Shown: one piece after another, positions 27,977-36,774 of the stretch | Position numbering within the stretch: the first letter of the stretch is position 1 | Layout: each line of letters opens with the position of its first letter | NCBI GenBank assembly: GCA_036362785.1 | Contig: CP143625.1 | Coordinates: 1,241,401 to 1,305,400 of the forward strand | From: a beta proteobacterium MWH-UniP1 | Lineage (GTDB): Bacteria; Pseudomonadota; Gammaproteobacteria; Burkholderiales; Burkholderiaceae_A | Direction of reading: 5' to 3' | Length of the DNA stretch: 64,000 bases | The notes under the pieces: generated by a model | Databases searched by the model: none | What the model was told of the DNA's origin: nothing | Seen by the model: only the letters and a program-made list of their open reading frames with translations | Translations under genes and position numbers: made by a program

Positions 27977-29476
27977 TCAGTCATCCTCAAGGTGAAGGTC
28001 CGCGATCTTGCGGGTCATGGTGTTTCGGCCAATCCCCAGGAGCTGGGCGGCTTCGATCCGCCGGCCCCGCGTGTGCTTTAAGGCCACGCCGATCACCGCG
28101 GCCTCGAATTCCCGCGCCCATTGGTTCATTCGGCCCTGGTCTGGCCCCTCTGTCTCAGTTGCAAGGGAGCGTGAGACCTCCTGACGAAGCAGCTCCTGCC
28201 AAGAGATGGGTGCCATCTGGGCTGCAGAACCAACCGCTGAGATGGCCACAGTCTGCACGCCAGTGGGCTCGACTGTGCCCGTGGCTGGGTGTTGGCTGGC
28301 CCCTTGCGCAGTGCCTGGCACGTACGCCCGGACCTCGGGTGGAAGATCTTCCACCTGGACCAGCTGCGTTGGGGCCATCACCGTGATCCAGTGGCAGAGA
28401 TTTTCAAGCTGGCGAACGTTGCCTGGAAACGGCAGTTTGGTCAGCATATCGATTGCGGCAGGCGCCAGTTGTTTGGGTTCAACCTTGAGCTCTGTGGCAC
28501 TCTTTTGCAAAAAGTGTCGGATGAGCAGCGGGATATCCTCTTGGCGCTCACGAAGCGGCGGCAACCTTAGCCGGATCACATTCAAGCGATGAAACAAATC
28601 CTCGCGAAACTGGCCTGATCGAACCCGGGACTCCAGGTCTTGGTGAGTAGCAGCGATCACCCGGACATTGGCTTTGATCGGTTGATGGCCGCCAACACGG
28701 TAGTAGTGACCGTCGGACAGCACGCGCAGCAGGCGTGTTTGCAGGTCTAACGGCATGTCGCCAATTTCATCCAGAAACAAGGTGCCGCCTTCGGCCTGCT
28801 CAAAGCGGCCACGGCGCGTGGCTTGGGCGCCAGTAAAGGAGCCACGTTCGTGGCCAAACAACTCCGACTCCAATAAATCACGGGGAATCGCCGCTGTATT
28901 CAAGGCCACAAACGGCATGCGGGAACGCGGGCTGTGCCGATGCAAGGCACTGGCCACCAATTCTTTCCCGGTGCCCGACTCGCCGGTGATCAGCACTGTC
29001 GCACTCGATTGGCTCAGACGCCCAATCGCGCGAAACACATCTTGCATGACCGGTGCCTGGCCGAGTAACTCGGGCAAGGCCTCTATCGTCGGATTGGCCG
29101 GCGAGGTGTTTGCTGCACTTTCTTGAACCGCACGCCGAATCAGGGCAACGGCGGCATCCACATCGAACGGTTTGGGCAGGTACTCAAAGGCACCCCCTTG
29201 AAAGGCCGATACTGCACTGTCCAAATCGGAAAAGGCCGTCATCACAATAACGGGCACCTGCGGACAACGATGTTTGACCCGCTCAAGTAATTCCAGTCCG
29301 CTATCGCCTGGCATCCGAATATCGGACACCAAGACCTGCGGTGTCTCGTGATCAAGCGCGTCCATGACTGCGCCAGCATCTTCAAAGACCCGACAGGGGA
29401 TCTGATGCTTGCTCAATGCTTTTTCAAGCACCCAGCGAATCGACTGATCGTCATCAACAATCCAAACGGGTTTCAT
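27977..29476 (-). CDS. ntrC: Nitrogen regulator NtrC (sigma-54 activator)
   Basis: Response regulator of the NtrBC system, 499 residues. Receiver domain with phospho-acceptor D52 (VLVSDIRMPG), AAA+ domain with Walker A GESGTGKE, the sigma-54 contact loop GSFTGAQATRRG, Walker B GGTLFLDEIGDMP, and a Fis-type C-terminal helix-turn-helix (EAAQLLGIGRNTMTRKI). ATG 29476 overlaps the ntrB stop (ATGA) and has GGAG upstream. Expected to activate glnA and other nitrogen genes when phosphorylated under nitrogen limitation; NtrC-like sites lie upstream of glnA. Confidence 0.95.
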   Translation of the reverse strand: MKPVWIVDDDQSIRWVLEKALSKHQIPCRVFEDAGAVMDALDHETPQVLVSDIRMPGDSGLELLERVKHRCPQVPVIVMTAFSDLDSAVSAFQGGAFEYLPKPFDVDAAVALIRRAVQESAANTSPANPTIEALPELLGQAPVMQDVFRAIGRLSQSSATVLITGESGTGKELVASALHRHSPRSRMPFVALNTAAIPRDLLESELFGHERGSFTGAQATRRGRFEQAEGGTLFLDEIGDMPLDLQTRLLRVLSDGHYYRVGGHQPIKANVRVIAATHQDLESRVRSGQFREDLFHRLNVIRLRLPPLRERQEDIPLLIRHFLQKSATELKVEPKQLAPAAIDMLTKLPFPGNVRQLENLCHWITVMAPTQLVQVEDLPPEVRAYVPGTAQGASQHPATGTVEPTGVQTVAISAVGSAAQMAPISWQELLRQEVSRSLATETEGPDQGRMNQWAREFEAAVIGVALKHTRGRRIEAAQLLGIGRNTMTRKIADLHLEDD

Positions 29477-30537
29477 GATGAACTCCATTTCAAATCAATC
29501 GGCAGACGGATCAAAAAGTCGGTGCAACCGGGTCTGCTCTCAACATCCATCACGCCGCCATGCTGCTGCACATACGACTGGGCCAACGTTAGACCCAGGC
29601 CGTGGCCCTGCGCATGGCCCGAGACCAAGGGATAAAACACCCGGTCTCGAATTGCCTCAGGGATCCCCGGACCGTTATCAATGACATGCAAATCTAATGC
29701 CAACTTATGACGACGTTTGGCAATCGTGACCTGACGGGCCACCCGCGTTCGCAAAATAATCTGACCCTGCCCTTTGAGGGCCTGGGCCGCATTGCGCACC
29801 ACATTCAGAACCACCTGAATCAATTGTTCCCGATCGCCCTCTATCGGCGGAAGGCTGGTGTCGTAATCGCGCTGAATGACCAGACCGGCAGTGAATTCGG
29901 CCGTCATCAGGCTGCGCACACGTTCGCAGACTTCGTGGATATTCACGTGCTCTACGGCACGGGCCTTGCGATGGGGGGCAAGCATCTGATCGACCAAATC
30001 CTGAAGACGGTCCGCCTCTTTGATGATGACTTGGGTGTACTCGCGAAGATCGTCACTGGGCAACTCACGATCGAGCAGCTGGGCTGCGCCACGCACACCG
30101 CCCAGCGGGTTTTTTATCTCATGGGCAAGATTACGCATCAGCTCTTTATTGGCCTGCGTGAGATTGGCATGACGCTCTTCGCGATCAAGACGCCTTTGCT
30201 GATCGATTTCTCGCAACTCCAGACACAGCAGCGATTGACCGGACTCGGTATGGGCGGCTACGGTCGTATCAAGCTCGGCTGTGCCACGCATGGGGAAGTG
30301 CCACGCGAGATGTTGCCGTTTGACATCGAACTGATGGGCCAGGGCCTGCGCAAGCATCTGCTCAATCTCGGCGGCTTCGGTTACAAAATCAGCCAGGCCG
30401 TGGCCCTCCATCTGCCGGCCCGACAGGCCAAACAAGAGTTCGGCGGCCTGATTGCAAAAGACAATCCGCAGTCTTTGGTCTAACAACACCACCGCGGTGG
30501 CGAGTAGATCAAAGCTGCGGAAGTCTTTATTGGTCAC
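29473..30537 (-). CDS. ntrB: Nitrogen sensor kinase NtrB
   Basis: Cytoplasmic histidine kinase/phosphatase of the nitrogen control pair, 354 residues. A PAS domain occupies about the first 110 residues, followed by the phospho-acceptor H139 in RNLAHEIKNPLGG and an ATPase domain with VVRNAAQAL (N box), IDNGPGIPE and SGHAQGHGLGLTLAQS. There are no membrane segments, as expected for NtrB (GlnL), which is controlled by PII. It lies 35 bases downstream of glnA and overlaps ntrC by 4 bases. Confidence 0.95.
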   Translation of the reverse strand: MTNKDFRSFDLLATAVVLLDQRLRIVFCNQAAELLFGLSGRQMEGHGLADFVTEAAEIEQMLAQALAHQFDVKRQHLAWHFPMRGTAELDTTVAAHTESGQSLLCLELREIDQQRRLDREERHANLTQANKELMRNLAHEIKNPLGGVRGAAQLLDRELPSDDLREYTQVIIKEADRLQDLVDQMLAPHRKARAVEHVNIHEVCERVRSLMTAEFTAGLVIQRDYDTSLPPIEGDREQLIQVVLNVVRNAAQALKGQGQIILRTRVARQVTIAKRRHKLALDLHVIDNGPGIPEAIRDRVFYPLVSGHAQGHGLGLTLAQSYVQQHGGVMDVESRPGCTDFLIRLPIDLKWSSS

Positions 30538-30572
30538 ACGAAATACGGGTTATCGAAATGCCGTGAACCGTC

Positions 30573-31985
30573 TTACAGCGAGTAGTACATATCAAACTCA
30601 ATCGGGTGGGTAGTCATCCGGAAACGGGTGACCTCCTCCATCTTGAGCTCGATATAAGCATCGATCATGCCGTCGCTAAAGACACCGCCACGGGTCAAGA
30701 ACTCGCGATCTTTGTCCAGAGCTTCGAGTGCCTGATCCAAAGACGAGCAGACCGTTGGGATCTTCTTATCTTCTTCGGGCGGCAGGTCATACAGATTCTT
30801 ATCCGCAGCCTCACCCGGGTGGATCTTATTCATCACGCCATCAAGGCCTGCCATCATCAATGCGGCAAACGACATGTAGGGGTTTGCCGATGGGTCTGGG
30901 AAGCGGACTTCGATACGACGGCCCTTTGGGTTGCTCACGTGGGGAATGCGAATCGATGCAGAGCGATTCTTGGCGGAATAGGCCAGCTTCACCGGTGCCT
31001 CAAAGCCAGGAACCAGGCGCTTGTAGCTATTGGTGCCAGGGTTGGTGATCGCATTCAAGGCGCGGGCATGCTTAATCACCCCACCGATGTAGTACAAGGC
31101 GAAATCAGACAGGCCTGAGTAACCATTGCCTGCGAAAAGATTCTGTCCGTCTTTCCAAATCGACTGGTGCACGTGCATGCCCGAGCCGTTATCGCCCACC
31201 AATGGTTTGGGCATAAACGTTGCGGTCTTGCCGTAGCTATGGGCAACGTTGTGGATCACGTATTTCATGATCTGTGTCCAGTCGGCACGCTGGGTGAGTG
31301 TGGAGAACTTCGTGCCAATTTCGCACTGACCCGCACCCGCCACTTCGTGGTGGTGGACCTCAACCGGCACACCCATCTGCTCCATGATCAGACACATTTC
31401 AGAGCGGATATCTTGGAAAGAATCGACGGGGGGCACTGGGAAGTAGCCGCCCTTCACTACCGGGCGATGGCCCAGGTTGCCGCCTTCGTAGTCGATACCG
31501 GTCGACCAGCTGGCTTCTTCCGATTTGATCTTGACACTGCAACCCGACATATCCACGGTCCAGGTCACACCATCGAAAATAAAGAACTCGGGTTCTGGGC
31601 CAAAGTAGGCGGTGTCGCCAATGCCGGTGGACTTCAAATACGCCTCGGCCCGTTTGGCAATCGAACGTGGGTCACGGTCATAGCCTTTGCCATCCGAGGG
31701 CTCGACCACATCACACGTTAAATTCAGCGTGGACTCTTCACGGAAAGGATCCAACACTGCGGTGTTGGGGTCTGGCATCAACAACATGTCGGACGCCTCG
31801 ATGCCCTTCCAACCAGCAATCGACGAACCATCAAAGGCATGGCCCGATTCGAATTTGTCTTCGTCGAAGTGGCTGATTGGCACACTGACGTGATGCTCCT
31901 TGCCGCGAGTATCGGTGAAGCGGAAATCAACGAACTTCACTTCGTTGTCCGCAACCATCTTCATGACGTCTTGGGGGGTGGCCAT
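30573..31985 (-). CDS. glnA: Type I glutamine synthetase
   Basis: Glutamine synthetase, ATP-dependent condensation of ammonia with glutamate. 470 residues. Seen: [11 protein letters not shown] near the N-terminus, the catalytic region [51 protein letters not shown], and NLYDLPPEE carrying the tyrosine that is adenylylated in type I enzymes. AAGGAG precedes ATG 31985. Transcription is probably from a sigma-54 promoter with NtrC sites (32026-32183), and the operon continues into ntrB-ntrC. Confidence 0.97.
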   Translation of the reverse strand: MATPQDVMKMVADNEVKFVDFRFTDTRGKEHHVSVPISHFDEDKFESGHAFDGSSIAGWKGIEASDMLLMPDPNTAVLDPFREESTLNLTCDVVEPSDGKGYDRDPRSIAKRAEAYLKSTGIGDTAYFGPEPEFFIFDGVTWTVDMSGCSVKIKSEEASWSTGIDYEGGNLGHRPVVKGGYFPVPPVDSFQDIRSEMCLIMEQMGVPVEVHHHEVAGAGQCEIGTKFSTLTQRADWTQIMKYVIHNVAHSYGKTATFMPKPLVGDNGSGMHVHQSIWKDGQNLFAGNGYSGLSDFALYYIGGVIKHARALNAITNPGTNSYKRLVPGFEAPVKLAYSAKNRSASIRIPHVSNPKGRRIEVRFPDPSANPYMSFAALMMAGLDGVMNKIHPGEAADKNLYDLPPEEDKKIPTVCSSLDQALEALDKDREFLTRGGVFSDGMIDAYIELKMEEVTRFRMTTHPIEFDMYYSL

Positions 31986-32025
31986 CCGTGCTTCTCCTTA
32001 AAAAATAAATTTGAACGACTCTACT

Positions 32026-32044
32026 AAAGCGAAAACCGTGCCTG
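32026..32044 (-). promoter_or_regulatory. Sigma-54 promoter of glnA
   Basis: Read on the minus strand, AGGCACGGTTTTCGCTTT has GG and GC separated by ten bases, the -24/-12 pattern (consensus TGGCAC-N5-TTGC). It is 40 bases upstream of the glnA start, with three NtrC-like sites behind it. Confidence 0.75.
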
Positions 32045-32105
32045 AATTACGCAACCCGGCAAATCAAGGACTTGCGATATTTTCGTGCATTCAATGCTGA
32101 CCGTA

Positions 32106-32183
32106 TGCACAATTTTGGTGCTTTTATTGCATTAACGCGGTGCTTTCTTTGAAGGGCAACGCCTATTGCACCATAAAAGTGCG
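32106..32183. promoter_or_regulatory. Three NtrC-like enhancer sites upstream of glnA
   Basis: Three 17-base elements fit the NtrC pattern TGCACC-N5-GGTGCA: TGCACAATTTTGGTGCT (32106-32122), TGCATTAACGCGGTGCT (32128-32144) and TGCACCATAAAAGTGCG (32167-32183). The first two are 22 bases apart, two helical turns, as in cooperative enhancers, and lie about 65-115 bases upstream of the sigma-54 promoter. The 258-base gap between glnA and hemW holds no gene. Confidence 0.65.
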
Positions 32184-32242
32184 TTTTTTGATCTGGCGAT
32201 CCAGCCCGAATCGCCCCAACCCAGGCCATGGGGGCTATGCCA

Positions 32243-33460
32243 CTAGGCCAGAAAAACAGACTGCAAATCGTTGAGCAACTCAATCCCACGGGGGGTGGCC
32301 CGAAACACACCCGGCTCAGCGGACAAAAGCCCCAAAGACTGGGCCTGCCCAAGCCGCTCTAGCAAAAATGGGTGGGCCCCAACCGACATGCCAGTGGTCT
32401 GTTCCCAACGGCCAACGGGCACGCCATGCATCAGGCGCAGGGCGTTGAGCATGAACTCAAAGGGCAAGGCCTCGACCGGCACCTCCTCGGTGCTCGGCGC
32501 GTCCGTGCCGAAGACCCTCAGGGGCATCTTTGCACCCGCCAGCGGTGCCCCGAACCTTTGGCAATACAACTCTGGGTGCCGTGGCTTCACGGTTCGAGTG
32601 ATGTTGTGCGCAAACGAGAGTTTGCCGTGGGCCCCCGCCCCAATCCCAAGGTAGTCCCCAAAGGTCCAGTAGTTCAGGTTGTGGTCACTGGCCTGGCCTG
32701 GCGCGGCATAGGCAGAAATTTCATAGCGGGCTAATCCGGCCTGCCCCAACTGATCCACCACAAAAGCCTGCATATCCGCCAGCGTGTCGTCATCGGGCAG
32801 GCCCGCGGGCGGCTGTGCGGCAAAGCGTGTATTGGGCTCAAGCGTTAACTGATAGCAAGACACATGCTTGGCACCAAGGCTAAGTGCCTGCTGCAGGTCC
32901 GCCTGCAGTCCCCGCTGATCTTGGCCAGGAAGGCCGAACATCAGATCTAGATTCACTTTTTCAAAAAGCTTTACGGCAAGCGCCGCTGCTGCAATCGCCT
33001 GCTGCGAATCGTGGACACGGCCCAAGGCCGCGAGATGGGTGTTATTAAAACTCTGCACACCGATCGATAAGCGATTCACACCCGCATCACGAAAGCCCGC
33101 GAAGCGATCCGCTTCAAATGTGCCAGGATTAGCCTCCAGCGTAATCTCAGCGTCGGGCAACACTTTCACACGGGCACGAATCGCCATCAGCAATTCACCA
33201 ATGGACTCCGGTGAAAATAAACTCGGCGTACCACCACCGATAAAAATACTCACGACCGGCCTGCCCCAAATCAGCGGCAGGTTTGACTCTAGATCTGCCA
33301 CCAGCGCTGCCAGATAGGCTTTTTCAGGAATGGTGTTACGGGCCTCGTGGGAGTTGAAATCACAATAGGGACACTTGCGCACACACCAGGGCATGTGCAC
33401 GTAAAGCGATAACTCCGGTAATTGTTTGAATTGAATTTTGGGCAACGGCGTCACAGACAC
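32243..33460 (-). CDS. hemW: Heme chaperone HemW (radical SAM)
   Basis: HemN-like radical SAM protein of the HemW group, 405 residues. The radical SAM motif CxxxCxxC is at C26-C30-C33 (PWCVRKCPYCDF), followed by IGGGTPSLF and GVQSFNNTHLAALGR. HemW proteins bind heme and deliver it to respiratory enzymes rather than oxidising coproporphyrinogen; the length and lack of the long HemN N-terminus support HemW. It lies 7 bases after rdgB in the same direction, as in many proteobacteria. Confidence 0.92.
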   Translation of the reverse strand: MSVTPLPKIQFKQLPELSLYVHMPWCVRKCPYCDFNSHEARNTIPEKAYLAALVADLESNLPLIWGRPVVSIFIGGGTPSLFSPESIGELLMAIRARVKVLPDAEITLEANPGTFEADRFAGFRDAGVNRLSIGVQSFNNTHLAALGRVHDSQQAIAAAALAVKLFEKVNLDLMFGLPGQDQRGLQADLQQALSLGAKHVSCYQLTLEPNTRFAAQPPAGLPDDDTLADMQAFVVDQLGQAGLARYEISAYAAPGQASDHNLNYWTFGDYLGIGAGAHGKLSFAHNITRTVKPRHPELYCQRFGAPLAGAKMPLRVFGTDAPSTEEVPVEALPFEFMLNALRLMHGVPVGRWEQTTGMSVGAHPFLLERLGQAQSLGLLSAEPGVFRATPRGIELLNDLQSVFLA

Positions 33461-33467
33461 GTCTGAC

Positions 33468-34154
33468 TCACAAAGATGCGATTGCTAGCGCCTTCAGTAA
33501 TTCGGCAAGCGCCCGGCCACGATGACTCACGGCCTGCTTTTCTTCAATCGTGAGCTGGGCCGCGGTCCGCCCATAGTCCCGATCAAAAAATATCGGGTCA
33601 TAGCCAAAGCCCCCATCACCCTGCGGCTCCATCACAATCCGCCCATCCCAGCGGCCTGTGACCACAATCGGATGCCGATCATCAGGTCCGGTGACAAAAG
33701 CAATCGAGGCGACATAGGCCGCATTCCAAAAAGACTCTGGCGGTACCGACTGCCGATAGCGCGATTGCTTCACGGTATTGATCTCGTGCAATAGCCATGA
33801 GAGATTGGCCTGATCCGTGGATTGCTTTGAGAGTTCCTGCGCAATTTTTGCTGGGGCGTGGTTCACATGGTCTGCCCAATAACGGGCGGAACGCACGCCA
33901 GGCCTGCCATCAAGTGCGGCAACACAAATGCCTGAATCATCGGCCAGCGCAGGCAGGCCGGTATGCGCACTGGCATGACGGGCCTTGGCAAGCGCATTGT
34001 CTTCAAAGGTATCAAACGGCTCTTCAGCACTCGAGACCCCCAGATCTGATTGGGCGAGCAGTTCAATCTGATGGGCCTGCAAAACGGGAGACAAGGCGTG
34101 TGTAAATTCACGCAGCTTGCCTGCATTCGATGTGGCCAACACCCAGCGTGACAC
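33468..34154 (-). CDS. rdgB: XTP/dITP pyrophosphatase RdgB (HAM1)
   Basis: House-cleaning nucleotide pyrophosphatase hydrolysing dITP and XTP. Seen: VLATSNAGKLREFTHAL with the nucleotide-binding SNxxK, FEDNALAKARHA, ALADDSGICVAALDGRPGVRSARY, GGFGYDPIFFD and QAVSHRGRAL. GTG 34154 gives the usual short N-terminus before VLATSNAGK and starts 5 bases after the rph stop; a start at 34205 would overlap rph. About 228 residues, slightly long because of an inserted segment near residues 120-135. Confidence 0.94.
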   Translation of the reverse strand: MSRWVLATSNAGKLREFTHALSPVLQAHQIELLAQSDLGVSSAEEPFDTFEDNALAKARHASAHTGLPALADDSGICVAALDGRPGVRSARYWADHVNHAPAKIAQELSKQSTDQANLSWLLHEINTVKQSRYRQSVPPESFWNAAYVASIAFVTGPDDRHPIVVTGRWDGRIVMEPQGDGGFGYDPIFFDRDYGRTAAQLTIEEKQAVSHRGRALAELLKALAIASL

Positions 34155-34159
34155 TGACC

Positions 34160-34942
34160 CTACTCCACCACCACCGTGCGCCGCTCTGGGTCCTGGATCA
34201 AGCACTGCTGAAACTCATGCAGCTGACCAATGCCACGGGCAGCCAAGGCCAACAACTCATCTAATTCCTGCCGGGAAAATGGTGTGCCCTCGGCCGTTCC
34301 TTGGACCTCGACCATGCCACCAGAATCGGTCATCACCACATTCATATCCGTATCGCAGCCCGAGTCTTCTAGATAATCCAAATCCAAGACCGGCACGCCT
34401 TTCCAAATCCCCACCGAGATGGCCGCCACCGATTCGCGTAATGGATTGCCGTGAATCAAGCCGCCTCGACGCAGTCCATCCAGCGCGTCCGACAAGGCGA
34501 CACAGGCGCCGGTAATGCTTGCCGTCCGCGTACCCCCATCGGCCTGCAAAACATCACAATCAATCGTGATCGTGCGTTCACCCAGCAGACTCAGATCCAT
34601 CACCGCCCGCAATGATCGGCCAATCAATCGTTGAATTTCTAAGGTGCGCCCACTCTGCTTTCCCTTGGCGGCCTCGCGATCACTTCGGGTGTGGGTGGAT
34701 CGCGGCAGCATGCCGTACTCGGCAGTGACCCATCCGGTGCCTTGGCCCTTTAAAAACCCTGGTACACGCTCCTCGACCGATGCGGTGCACAGCACCTTGG
34801 TGTCGCCGAAACAGACCAAGACCGAACCCTCGGCATGCTTGGTGTAACGACGCTCTAAGCTCACGGGCCGCAATTGCGTGGGCAGCCGACCGCTTGGACG
34901 TGCAGCCGGTTGAATCGATTCGGTTGGTGATGCGACAGTCAT
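34160..34942 (-). CDS. rph: Ribonuclease PH
   Basis: Phosphorolytic 3'-5' exoribonuclease that trims tRNA 3' ends. 260 residues. Motifs: [73 protein letters not shown] and [16 protein letters not shown] 34942 has GGAATT upstream. An N-terminal extension of about 15 residues ([14 protein letters not shown]) precedes the core. Divergent from yicC across a 66-base gap; order rph-rdgB-hemW is standard. Confidence 0.96.
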   Translation of the reverse strand: MTVASPTESIQPAARPSGRLPTQLRPVSLERRYTKHAEGSVLVCFGDTKVLCTASVEERVPGFLKGQGTGWVTAEYGMLPRSTHTRSDREAAKGKQSGRTLEIQRLIGRSLRAVMDLSLLGERTITIDCDVLQADGGTRTASITGACVALSDALDGLRRGGLIHGNPLRESVAAISVGIWKGVPVLDLDYLEDSGCDTDMNVVMTDSGGMVEVQGTAEGTPFSRQELDELLALAARGIGQLHEFQQCLIQDPERRTVVVE

Positions 34943-35008
34943 GGGGAATTCCTTGTATTGAAGGCCCTTACAATAACGCGAGTCTCTTGATTTCGCCCGA
35001 AAGCACTT

Positions 35009-35986
35009 ATGGCACACCCCAGCATGACCGGCTTTGGCAGCGCCCAAGCGGATTGCCCCGCCGGACGCCTGTCGATTGAAATAAAAAGCGTGAACAGCCG
35101 CTTTTTTGAGTTTTTGCCCAGAATGCCTGACGACTTTCGCTGGGCCGAAAGCCTATGCCGGGACAAGACCCAGTCCGCCGTGGCGCGTGGCAAGGTCGAA
35201 CTTCGACTCGGCCTGACCAGAACCGAGGCAAGCCTGGCCACCACCCAAATCAACCCGGCCGGCCTTGCCTCTGCCCTTCGCCTGGCCCATGAAATCCGGC
35301 ACAACCACCCAGAAATTCTTCCGTTTTCCGTGACCGATTTGCTCAAACTGCCCGGGGTCACGATCGAGTCTCAGCTTAGCCAAGACGAGTGGCAAAGCCT
35401 GATTCAGCGGGTCTTGGATCAGGCCCTGGCCCAGTTTCGCCAGAGTCGATTGGCCGAAGGCGAGCGGCTCATTCAGACGATTTTCGATCGACTCGACCAA
35501 ATTGAACGTCGCTGCACCCAGGCCGCTGAACACGTGCCACAGGCGATTGCCCTGCAGCAACAAAAACTCGCAGACAAGTTGCGAGACGCCCTGGCCTTGG
35601 TCCAACAAACGCCTGCGGCCGCGGCAGCAAACACCGCACCGGATGCCGTTGGCACAATCGCCAAACTATCGGCTGATCAGCTCACCCAGCTTGAGGAGCG
35701 CATTCGGCAGGAAACCGCCGTGTTTGGTCTGCGGATTGATATCGCCGAAGAGCTGGATCGACTCCGCTCACACCTGGCCTCTGCCCGCGGAATCCTTTCT
35801 GCCAAGGCCCAGTCGACAAGCAGTAAAAATGGCATTGGCAAACGGCTGGATTTTCTAACCCAAGAGATGAATCGCGAGGCCAACACGATTGGCTCAAAGG
35901 CCGCATCGTCGGAATTAAGCACAGTCTCCATCGAGATGAAACTCTTGATTGAGCAAATCCGCGAACAGGTACAGAACCTTGAATAG
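35009..35986 (+). CDS. YicC/YloC-type endoribonuclease
   Basis: 325-residue YicC family protein, now known as an endoribonuclease family. Seen: the N-terminal [20 protein letters not shown], then [11 protein letters not shown] and the C-terminal [20 protein letters not shown] then KAASSE, which contains the acidic metal-binding residues. It is divergent from rph and overlaps the proposed gmk start by 8 bases, the usual yicC-gmk order. ATG 35009 gives [13 protein letters not shown] 35024 is also possible. Confidence 0.93.
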   Translation: MAHPSMTGFGSAQADCPAGRLSIEIKSVNSRFFEFLPRMPDDFRWAESLCRDKTQSAVARGKVELRLGLTRTEASLATTQINPAGLASALRLAHEIRHNHPEILPFSVTDLLKLPGVTIESQLSQDEWQSLIQRVLDQALAQFRQSRLAEGERLIQTIFDRLDQIERRCTQAAEHVPQAIALQQQKLADKLRDALALVQQTPAAAAANTAPDAVGTIAKLSADQLTQLEERIRQETAVFGLRIDIAEELDRLRSHLASARGILSAKAQSTSSKNGIGKRLDFLTQEMNREANTIGSKAASSELSTVSIEMKLLIEQIREQVQNLE

Positions 35987-36548
35987 TGGCCGTCTACTGA
36001 TGATCGCAGCGCCATCAGGCGCGGGTAAATCAAGCCTGGTCAGTGCCTTTTTGGCTCGCCACCCAGACTGGGAACTATCGATCTCCACCACCACGCGGCC
36101 GCCACGGCCCGGCGAAGTCCATGGCCGGGAATATTTCTTCACCACCAAAGACGCCTTTATTGCCCAACGGGACCAGGGTGCCTTCTTGGAATGGGCCCAG
36201 GTCTACGACAATTTTTACGGGACATCCCGGGCATGGATCGAAGAAAAACTCGCCCAATCCAAAAACATTCTCTTAGAGATCGACTGGCAGGGGGCGCAGC
36301 AGATTCGGCGACTTTTTGATCGGCCAGCAAGTGTCTTTATCCTGCCGCCATCGATTGAGGAACTCGGCGCCCGGCTCCGGGCACGCGGGCAGGATTCAGA
36401 AGAGGTCATTGCGCGACGGGTAGCGGCCGCCGAAAGCGAGATTCAACACGCCAATGAATTCGATTATGTTATTATAAATCAAGACTTTAGCGCCGCTTTG
36501 CGTGATCTTGAGCAGTTTGCTCTTCGGGTCACCCAGGCGGACCATTGA
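35979..36548 (+). CDS. gmk: Guanylate kinase
   Basis: ATP-dependent phosphorylation of GMP to GDP, feeding GTP and (p)ppGpp pools. P-loop [10 protein letters not shown], substrate-binding [29 protein letters not shown] and [10 protein letters not shown]. The proposed start TTG 35979 overlaps the yicC stop and gives [19 protein letters not shown], exactly the spacing seen in E. coli Gmk; in-frame TTG 35949 would add a 10-residue extension and ATG 36000 would remove the first strand. Upstream of rpoZ and spoT, the classic order. Confidence 0.94.
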   Translation: MNSGRLLMIAAPSGAGKSSLVSAFLARHPDWELSISTTTRPPRPGEVHGREYFFTTKDAFIAQRDQGAFLEWAQVYDNFYGTSRAWIEEKLAQSKNILLEIDWQGAQQIRRLFDRPASVFILPPSIEELGARLRARGQDSEEVIARRVAAAESEIQHANEFDYVIINQDFSAALRDLEQFALRVTQADH

Positions 36549-36570
36549 ACCCCTCTCCTCAGGAAACACC

Positions 36571-36774
36571 ATGGCCCGAATCACAGTTGAAGACTGCTTG
36601 GAATTTATTCCAAATCGTTTCGAGTTAACCCTGGCCGCGGCCTACCGTGCCCGTCAGCTTGCACAGGGCGCCTCGCCCAAGCTCGAATCTCGTGACAAAC
36701 CCACGGTGACTGCGCTTCGCGAAATCGCAGCCCAGCAAGTTGGCCGTGAAATGTTGAAAAAAGTCCCGATCTAA
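36571..36774 (+). CDS. rpoZ: RNA polymerase omega subunit
   Basis: 67-residue omega subunit with the typical [19 protein letters not shown] then [14 protein letters not shown] and [11 protein letters not shown]. It helps assemble RNA polymerase and forms part of a ppGpp binding site. CAGGAAA lies about 9 bases before ATG 36571. The stop codon directly abuts the GTG start of spoT, so the two are probably translated together. Confidence 0.97.
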   Translation: MARITVEDCLEFIPNRFELTLAAAYRARQLAQGASPKLESRDKPTVTALREIAAQQVGREMLKKVPI

